Shown: positions 26,301 through 30,620 of the stretch, piece by piece
How the letters are laid out: each line of letters starts with the position of its first letter
Numbering within the stretch: position 1 is the first letter of the stretch
Assembly: GCA_964404215.1 (NCBI GenBank)
Contig: CAYOJF010000063.1
Span: 1 to 30,620, forward strand
From: Aureispira sp964404215
Lineage (GTDB): Bacteria; Bacteroidota; Bacteroidia; Chitinophagales; Saprospiraceae
Direction of reading: 5' to 3'
DNA length: 30,620 nucleotides
Notes under the pieces: generated by a model
Told to the model about the DNA's origin: nothing
Databases searched by the model: none
What the model saw: the letters and a program-made list of their open reading frames with translations, nothing else
Position numbers and translations under genes: made by a program

Positions 26301-26559
26301 GGAAACCAGCTTACAAGCACAGTTTTTAATCCCAATGGCAATTGCTCTAGCATATGGATTGGCTTCTGCCACTTTCATCATGTTATTGATGCTCCCTCCG
26401 ATTCTGTCTAGTGTCAATAGTCTCAAACGAATGTTGCATTGGATCTGGGAAGGGGAAAAAATTAGTCCTGAAGACGTAGAACCTAGCATCATTGAAGAAC
26501 AGGTAGAACATTCATCAATTAATAGTAGTACTGAACTACATTCTAAGAACAATAAATAA
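23371..26559 (+). CDS. RND efflux transporter permease (HAE/AcrB-like)
   Basis: A complete 1062-aa pump with the usual two-fold repeat of membrane bundles and periplasmic loops. TM4 has GILVDDGVVIAEN with Asp 396 and Asp 397, the proton-relay pair equivalent to AcrB D407/D408. In TM10 the AcrB Lys 940 position is replaced, reading GVVINDSLVLV (Asn 927, Asp 928), as is common in a subgroup of RND pumps. The polar C-terminal tail of about 35 residues is Glu/Ser-rich. The substrate (drug, bile-like compound, lipid) cannot be read from the sequence; CzcA-type metal signatures were not seen. It lies 61 bp after the adaptor and 3 bp before tolC. Confidence 0.95.
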   Translation: MKKAIQYFIKYHISADVLILLIAILGIVSAINIQRSQFPRAPSRNIMVETTYIGASPSEVEKGITIKIEEEIDGLEGIKKVTSTSSENLSAVNIEIFSNYLVDDVIIDVKNAIDRVNTFPDNAETPIIYKQERIDDAATIMISGDVDLLTLKQFTEKAEKQLLAKKEISKVELSGYPEQEIEIAINEEALTTYNLTFEQLAQAVQGSNVEMTGGTLEMGNMKATVRAENKEYYAQQLENIIVKTGANGANVLLKDVATLQNQWEDVPLREYYDGKPATKIKVLSRLSEDIITTADASKKFIEEFNDENKVVQAYLLKDGSIGIQQRTDLLVENGLIGFVLVFILLGLFLKPRIAFWVALSIPISIAGMFFIMSMTSFNINMLSLFGLILVIGILVDDGVVIAENIFQKYEQGLPPQKAAIEGVMEVLPSVVSAVITTCWFFLLFFLIEGRLGDFMSSAAFVVITTLAFSLIEGFFILPAHIAHSKDLKAGNTNPNIMERSTTAFFNFLKESIYAPILRFCLANRTIALSIGVVALFLSVNFVKGGYVKVTFFPNIARDEVVIDLKLPAGTNEIKTNAILERIEGVAREVNKEFSAQRTDSLQVIRSIARSISRSSNQGSLLISLLDGETRNLESSIVANAIKERVGEVYEAESLNYGQKSIFGAAIQVGLVGDNMDNLIAAKDEIKAALVADKRLKNISDNDQQGGLEFNLELLPKANALGVDLRTVIRQIRQGYFGYEVQRLQRGTDEVKVWLRYTNRERESFESLLNMKIRVNNNNYPLKELVRLQPQKSSLQIAHLNSRAKMEVSADINESMTSATPTEVFNEFRDNVIPPILSKYSGVDVVYEGQSESAGDTINSMIRWLPIILLLVFFTVVLTFRSFLQALVVILLIPFSFIGVVAGHWIHGIPISILSLFGILAVAGVVINDSLVLVSTMNRFLKEGMPFKEAVLEASISRFRPIILTSVTTVAGLMPIVLETSLQAQFLIPMAIALAYGLASATFIMLLMLPPILSSVNSLKRMLHWIWEGEKISPEDVEPSIIEEQVEHSSINSSTELHSKNNK

Positions 26560-26562
26560 ATT

Positions 26563-27870
26563 ATGAAATTCATATTCTCTCTTATTTTCTCCTGCAGTAC
26601 ACTAGGATTGATCGCTCAATCGCTACCAACAGACTTAGACGATGTGATCCAAACTGCTATTGAGAACAACTATAATATCAAAATTGCTAAAAATAATATC
26701 GAACGTGCCGTAGGTAATTCCACGATTGGAGCTGCAGGATGGCTCCCCACGGCAGATGTTAGTGGTAACTACACCTATACCAACAACAATACCGTAACAA
26801 AATTTAATGGCAATATTCCTGACCAAGATGTACAGGGTGCTGCTTCTCACAACTATGGAGCAAATGTCAATCTGAGGTACACCTTATTTGATGGGCTCAA
26901 ACCTATGTATACCTTTCAGAAATCAAAAATAGAAATACAATTGATGAATACGCAACATAGACAATCCATTGAAAATACCATCTATAGTGTATTACAGGCT
27001 TATTATCAATTGGCAGCACTAGAAGAAGACTATGCGATTACGACCGAAAAAATGAAATTGACAAAAGTACAACTCACTCGTATCGAGAATCAACGTAAAT
27101 ATGGTCAAGGGTCAGAAGTAGAACGTCTCAATTTACAAACGACCTTCAATCAAGATAGCACCCAACTATTACGCATTTTGCTGAGCAAACGACAGGCAAT
27201 GCGTCAACTTAATAAAGCAATAGGTACCGAAAAAATAAATGAAAACACCAGTGTTAAAGTCAATACAGATCTAGACTTGAGTATCAACTATGAAAATATA
27301 CTAGCTGTCGCTAAAGCCAATAACTTAACCTTGCGTCAAGCTGGACAAAATATCCAAAAAGCCCAACTAGACTATAAGATTACCCAGTCCGAACTTTATC
27401 CCAAACTCAACAGTACTGTTAGCTATGGCTACAATGGTTCTCAAAATGATGCGGGTATTGTCTCTAGTAATAGTAGTTTGGGACTAACTGTTAATTTAGG
27501 CCTGAGTTATACTTTTTATGGAGGAGGGCGACTCAAACCTGCTCGCCAAGCCGCTGAAATCAATATCAAAAATGCAGAACTAAACGAAGAACTTGCTGCT
27601 TATGAGTTGGAACAAACAATCAAAGATGCCTGGACAACACACCAAAACAATATGGCATTGATTCCGATAGAAGAGAATAATGTATTGATTAGCCAAAAGA
27701 GTTTTGAGCGTACAACCAAAGCCTATCAACTAGGACAGACCTCTTACTTAAGTTACCAACAAGCAGAATTAATTTACTTGCAAGCTAAGAGACAGGTTGT
27801 TTCAGCTAAACACAATGCTAAATTATCCGAATGGGAACTGAGACGTATTGCAGGGCAGTTGTTGAAATAA
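26563..27870 (+). CDS. TolC-family outer membrane efflux protein
   Basis: A complete 435-aa protein with a signal peptide (MKFIFSLIFSCSTLGLIAQS). Two OEP repeats follow, each with a beta strand pair and long helices. The first has TAIENNYNIKIAKNNIERA and LRYTLFDGLKP; the second has AKANNLTLRQAGQNIQKA and GLSYTFYGGGRL. It forms the trimeric outer-membrane channel for the pump encoded just upstream (3-bp gap, so certainly co-transcribed). Its TAA stop codon (27868-27870) is also the left copy of the 3-bp target duplication of the MITE that follows. The insertion therefore kept the reading frame intact but replaced the whole 3' untranslated region. Confidence 0.95.
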   Translation: MKFIFSLIFSCSTLGLIAQSLPTDLDDVIQTAIENNYNIKIAKNNIERAVGNSTIGAAGWLPTADVSGNYTYTNNNTVTKFNGNIPDQDVQGAASHNYGANVNLRYTLFDGLKPMYTFQKSKIEIQLMNTQHRQSIENTIYSVLQAYYQLAALEEDYAITTEKMKLTKVQLTRIENQRKYGQGSEVERLNLQTTFNQDSTQLLRILLSKRQAMRQLNKAIGTEKINENTSVKVNTDLDLSINYENILAVAKANNLTLRQAGQNIQKAQLDYKITQSELYPKLNSTVSYGYNGSQNDAGIVSSNSSLGLTVNLGLSYTFYGGGRLKPARQAAEINIKNAELNEELAAYELEQTIKDAWTTHQNNMALIPIEENNVLISQKSFERTTKAYQLGQTSYLSYQQAELIYLQAKRQVVSAKHNAKLSEWELRRIAGQLLK

Positions 27871-28046
27871 GAGCATGTTTAAAAATTAAGTTCTTCAAAA
27901 TCAACGATTTGGGCGAAAATGAATTGATTTTGGATTAAATAAGCCTCTTTTTGAGTTTGATAGCCTTAGCTATCATGACTCAAAAAAGGTGTAATTGAAT
28001 TCTAAATCAAACATTTGCAGCTTGAAGTTAATTCTTAAACATGCTC
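27871..28046. mobile_element. MITE-like element, long copy (176 bp)
   Basis: Terminal inverted repeats of 19 bp, GAGCATGTTTAAAAATTAA (27871-27889) and its complement at 28028-28046, differ at one base. TAA flanks both ends (27868-27870, 28047-28049). A central hairpin (27947-27988) has the stem TGATAGC/GCTATCA and a CTTA loop, so the whole element can fold back on itself. It carries no ORF. 48 bp are shared with 11881-11928 (one mismatch). As the 3' end of the efflux operon it may serve as terminator or stabiliser. Confidence 0.85.
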
Positions 28047-28150
28047 TAAGAACGTCTAATAAGATATCATCTTATAGATAAAAGTTGTTTAACCAAAGCA
28101 AAGAGCTACCTACTTAACTTTTACATGTAACCAGTGTTCAAGTATTATTA

Positions 28151-28327
28151 TAACGTGAACTAAGGATTAAATACCTTGATTATCAATAGCAAAGCGATAA
28201 AGTGAAGAGCTAAGCACTTTTGAAGTGCTTAACTCCTCAAGTTATATCCACTTTCAAGCAAAATTGGCGTTTGACATTAGTTATAAATCAATGCCTTGTG
28301 TTATTTCATAATCCTTAGGTCACGTTA
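28151..28327. mobile_element. Second MITE-like or palindromic element (about 177 bp)
   Basis: TAACGTGAACTAAGGATTA (28151-28169) and the complement at 28309-28327 match at 18 of 19 positions. TTA occurs on both sides (28148-28150 and 28328-28330), consistent with a 3-bp target duplication. Pairing can extend outward to 28145/28333 with mismatches, so the exact ends are uncertain. A 13-bp central hairpin with one mismatch lies at 28207-28235 around AAGCACTT. No ORF is present and no sequence is shared with the other element. Confidence 0.65.
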
Positions 28328-28331
28328 TTAT

Positions 28332-28373
28332 AAAAAAGAAGCGGCTACTTTCCTCTCTAGGAAAGTAGCCGCT
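28332..28373 (-). terminator. Terminator of the T9SS protein gene
   Basis: A perfect 15-bp stem, AGCGGCTACTTTCCT (28340-28354) with its complement at 28359-28373, has a 4-nt loop. On the minus strand it is followed by TTC then TTTTTT (28337-28332). It lies 40 bp beyond the stop codon at 28414. Confidence 0.9.
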
Positions 28374-28413
28374 AGCTTTTAGCTAATTGAGCTATATAAT
28401 ATTTGTGAGAACA

Positions 28414-30620
28414 TTATTTTTTGATAAACTGTAATGTTTCTTCTGTCTGGTTTCCAACCAAGCGAACAAGATAAGCTCCTGAAGCTAAATTAGCTACTGG
28501 TATTGTCACTAGATTTTGACCGTTTTCGATGGTATTGATACGCTCTAATACTACCTGTCCTTGCATATTCAGTACTGTCAACTGTACTTCTTCTTGAATA
28601 GTGCTTTCTAAATCAATAGTCAAGTTGCTAGTAGCAGGGTTAGGATATAATTGAATGTTTTGTGTTGCTTCAATTTTAGCGGTACTTGTAATATAAGTCA
28701 CAATTGGCTGTTGTGTACTCACTGTAAAGCGAGGTTTCACATCTTTGTAATTTGGTGTTCTACTGAAGTTACCCGAAGAATCAATCGTAATCGTATCACA
28801 TAATGTCAAAGCACACCCGTTCAGTGAATCTACTGCTACTACACATACAATGTATGTTCCATAGTTATTGTATTGATGTGTAGGGAAGCCACTCATAGCA
28901 CCTGTTCCATCTCCAAAACTCCAAGAGAAATCATACTGGCTGTTCTGAGGAGCATTAGTGATAATAGGCTGCATGAAGATAGAGAACGGATTCAAAGAAT
29001 CTTGTCTGATATCTAAAGATAGCATAGCAGACGCACAAGGATTAGTATTATTACTGGTAATTAAGATCGTATCCCAATAAGTATAAGTACATCCATTAGC
29101 ATCTGTCACCGTCATTCCTGCGTAGTAAGCACCATTTCCACCATAGTTATTAGATGGGTTACTCAAAGTACTTGTTCCATTATTGAAAGTCCACTGAAAA
29201 GCATAAGGTGCAGATCCACCCGCTACATTAGAAGCGAACTGAGCCGTTCCGTTTGGATTGACACTATAAGTAAAGTCTGCATAGAAATTTCCACAAGGAT
29301 TAGTGGCTCCACCTACACAGATGTTAGTTGTTTCTGAGCTTGCAAAAGCACCTCCATTTGCTAAAACATTACCATTAGCATCTGTTAGCATGTAACTTCC
29401 TTGTCCCCAAGCACAACAGATACCATCACCCCAGCTATCATAGATATTGAAATCATAACACCCTGTAGGTAAACAGAAGTTTTCGATGACAGTACTACCA
29501 TTTACAGTATAATTATTTCCACTATAAACTATTGCTCCAGCACTATTAGTCAATGTCCAAGAAGTTTCAGAAGCAAAGTTATCTAAGTTTAAAGTCAATG
29601 TAACTGCATTTTGTGCACAAGGCATTGGCTGTACAAAAATAGAATCACAAGTAGTCGTAGTACATCCTAAAGAATCTGTTACAGTAACACAAACATTGTA
29701 ATATCCATTAGCAGGTACTGAAGTGTAAGTATGTACTGGATTCTGAGAAGTACTTACATTTCCATCACCAAAGTTCCAATTCCAAGCTACTACTCCATTT
29801 CCTCCTGTGCTAGTTGCAATAAAGCTAATGATATTATTATTACCAGTACTTGTAATAGCTGCTGCAAAATTTGAACATGGGTTAGTTGCTCCTCCTACAC
29901 AGATGGTAGTTGTTTCTTGGTAGTTAAATGCACCACCACTTGCCAAGATTTGACCAGTTGCATCTGTCAATGTATAATGACCTTGGCCATATAGGCAACA
30001 AATACCATCACCATAACTATCATATAGGTTGAAATCATAACATCCTGTAGGTAAACATAGCGTTTGTGTTACTAGGTTGCTATTCATACCACTGTAACTG
30101 CTACTTGTATATAAGACATTGCCAGCATTATCTGTGATATCCCAAGAAGTTTCGTGAGCGAAACGATCCAATTGTAAAGTCAAGAAGACTTCGTTTTGAG
30201 TACAGTTCGCTGGAGTACCTCCATTAACAACAATAGTATCACAGTAAGTCACCTGACATTGACTCAAAGAATCAAATACTGTCAAACAAACTGTATAAAC
30301 ACCTGAGTTAGCATAAGTATGACTAACTGAATTATATGGAGCATAAGTTCCATTAGTTCTAGATGTATTCCCATCTCCAAAATTCCAGAAATAATCGTAT
30401 TGTGTATTTGGCAATCCATTACTTGCATTCCCATGAAATGTAATATTATTTCCATTCATTAAAGAATCAAAGAACGACACAGCTAGGCTACAAGGGTTAC
30501 TATTTCCAATAGTAATTGTATGCTGAATAGTATCTCCACAACCTAATGAATCATATACTACCATCGTCACTGTATAAGTACCTGGGTTAGCGTAAGTATG
30601 ATTCGCTACGGTAGAACCTG
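28414..30620 (-). CDS. Secreted PKD-repeat protein with T9SS sorting domain, 5' partial
   Basis: The frame is open to the window edge, and the sequence before any in-window start still reads as PKD (TYANPGTYTVTMVVYDSLG), so the real start lies beyond 30620. Counting from 30570, PKD-like domains lie at about 30-115, 235-315, 428-505 and 512-597 (YDYFWNFGDG, WNWNFGDG, FQWTFNNG, FSWSFGDG). Two copies of a Cys-rich module lie at 123-225 and 318-420. A type A T9SS C-terminal domain spans 639-718 (LYPNPATSNLTIDL ... ASGAYLVRLVGN ... QFIKK). T9SS cargo is exported across the outer membrane and anchored or released; this one is probably an adhesin-like or enzyme-bearing surface protein whose catalytic part, if any, is outside the window. 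Confidence 0.93.
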   Translation of the reverse strand, partial: GSTVANHTYANPGTYTVTMVVYDSLGCGDTIQHTITIGNSNPCSLAVSFFDSLMNGNNITFHGNASNGLPNTQYDYFWNFGDGNTSRTNGTYAPYNSVSHTYANSGVYTVCLTVFDSLSQCQVTYCDTIVVNGGTPANCTQNEVFLTLQLDRFAHETSWDITDNAGNVLYTSSSYSGMNSNLVTQTLCLPTGCYDFNLYDSYGDGICCLYGQGHYTLTDATGQILASGGAFNYQETTTICVGGATNPCSNFAAAITSTGNNNIISFIATSTGGNGVVAWNWNFGDGNVSTSQNPVHTYTSVPANGYYNVCVTVTDSLGCTTTTCDSIFVQPMPCAQNAVTLTLNLDNFASETSWTLTNSAGAIVYSGNNYTVNGSTVIENFCLPTGCYDFNIYDSWGDGICCAWGQGSYMLTDANGNVLANGGAFASSETTNICVGGATNPCGNFYADFTYSVNPNGTAQFASNVAGGSAPYAFQWTFNNGTSTLSNPSNNYGGNGAYYAGMTVTDANGCTYTYWDTILITSNNTNPCASAMLSLDIRQDSLNPFSIFMQPIITNAPQNSQYDFSWSFGDGTGAMSGFPTHQYNNYGTYIVCVVAVDSLNGCALTLCDTITIDSSGNFSRTPNYKDVKPRFTVSTQQPIVTYITSTAKIEATQNIQLYPNPATSNLTIDLESTIQEEVQLTVLNMQGQVVLERINTIENGQNLVTIPVANLASGAYLVRLVGNQTEETLQFIKK
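29311..29619 (-). repeat. Intragenic Cys-rich module, copy 2
   Basis: It encodes a 103-residue module containing FCLPTGCYDFNIYDSWGDG, ICCAWGQG, LTDANGNVLANGGAF and ICVGG. It matches the copy at 29896-30204 in order and Cys spacing. Confidence 0.85.
29896..30204 (-). repeat. Intragenic Cys-rich module, copy 1
   Basis: It encodes LCLPTGCYDFNLYDSYGDG, ICCLYGQG, LTDATGQILASGGAF and ICVGG, the same module as 29311-29619. The 585-bp period includes one PKD domain, so the duplicated unit is PKD plus module. Confidence 0.85.

Noticed and set aside
27871..28413. Small gene, tRNA or regulatory RNA gene in the 543-bp intergenic region
   Set aside because: No tRNA-like fold and no credible frame. The structure is explained by two inverted-repeat elements and a terminator, although transcription of the fold-backs cannot be excluded.

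Overview
The window looks like a low-GC Bacteroidota chromosome, possibly from the Saprospiria or Cytophagia side; the genus cannot be fixed from sequence alone. The evidence is a C-terminal type IX secretion (T9SS) sorting domain, PKD-rich secreted protein, FISUMP domain, tricorn-type S41 protease, A-rich rather than Shine-Dalgarno start regions, and promoters matching the Bacteroidota consensus TTTG-N19-TAnnTTTG. A run of 100 N marks a scaffold join, so this is draft sequence.

Layout. 1-2123 is a CRISPR array with 32 complete identical 30-bp repeats and no cas genes in view. Repeat orientation, an AT-rich leader and a consensus promoter at 2166-2196 show that it is transcribed leftward. 2194-4265 holds the terminator and gene for pyruvate dehydrogenase E1 alpha, then a DjlA-like TerB/J-domain membrane protein. 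4286-4633 is an assembly gap plus two kinds of tandem repeat. 4637-7921 is a large tricorn-like protease. 8241-13222 runs rightward: a SIMPL-like secreted protein, YchF, a FISUMP protein, a membrane protein, then a GNAT acetyltransferase with a Cys-rich tail followed by a QueC-like PP-loop enzyme. 13225-17091 runs leftward: a small unknown protein, a lipoprotein, and a two-gene unit made of an unknown protein and a leaderless multidomain peptidoglycan hydrolase. 17395-21980 runs rightward: an overlapping polynucleotide-kinase-like/Thg1-like pair (candidate RNA repair), a membrane protein, an M48 metallopeptidase and a GH73 lipoprotein. 22173-27870 is a complete three-gene RND efflux operon (adaptor, pump, TolC). 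27871-28327 holds two MITE-like elements. 28414 to the right edge is the 3' part of a secreted PKD protein with a T9SS signal.

Points of most interest: (1) the CRISPR leader/promoter is packed against the pdhA terminator; (2) a MITE family has two copies, each flanked by a 3-bp TNA duplication, one of which uses the tolC stop codon as its target site; (3) the PNK-like plus Thg1-like operon suggests 5'-end RNA repair; (4) a GH108-LysM-LysM-CHAP hydrolase lacks a signal peptide and has a conserved-looking partner gene, which makes it a candidate injected effector or phage-derived lysin; (5) the GNAT/QueC-like pair has no queuosine genes around it. No rRNA, tRNA, transposase or integrase gene was recognised.
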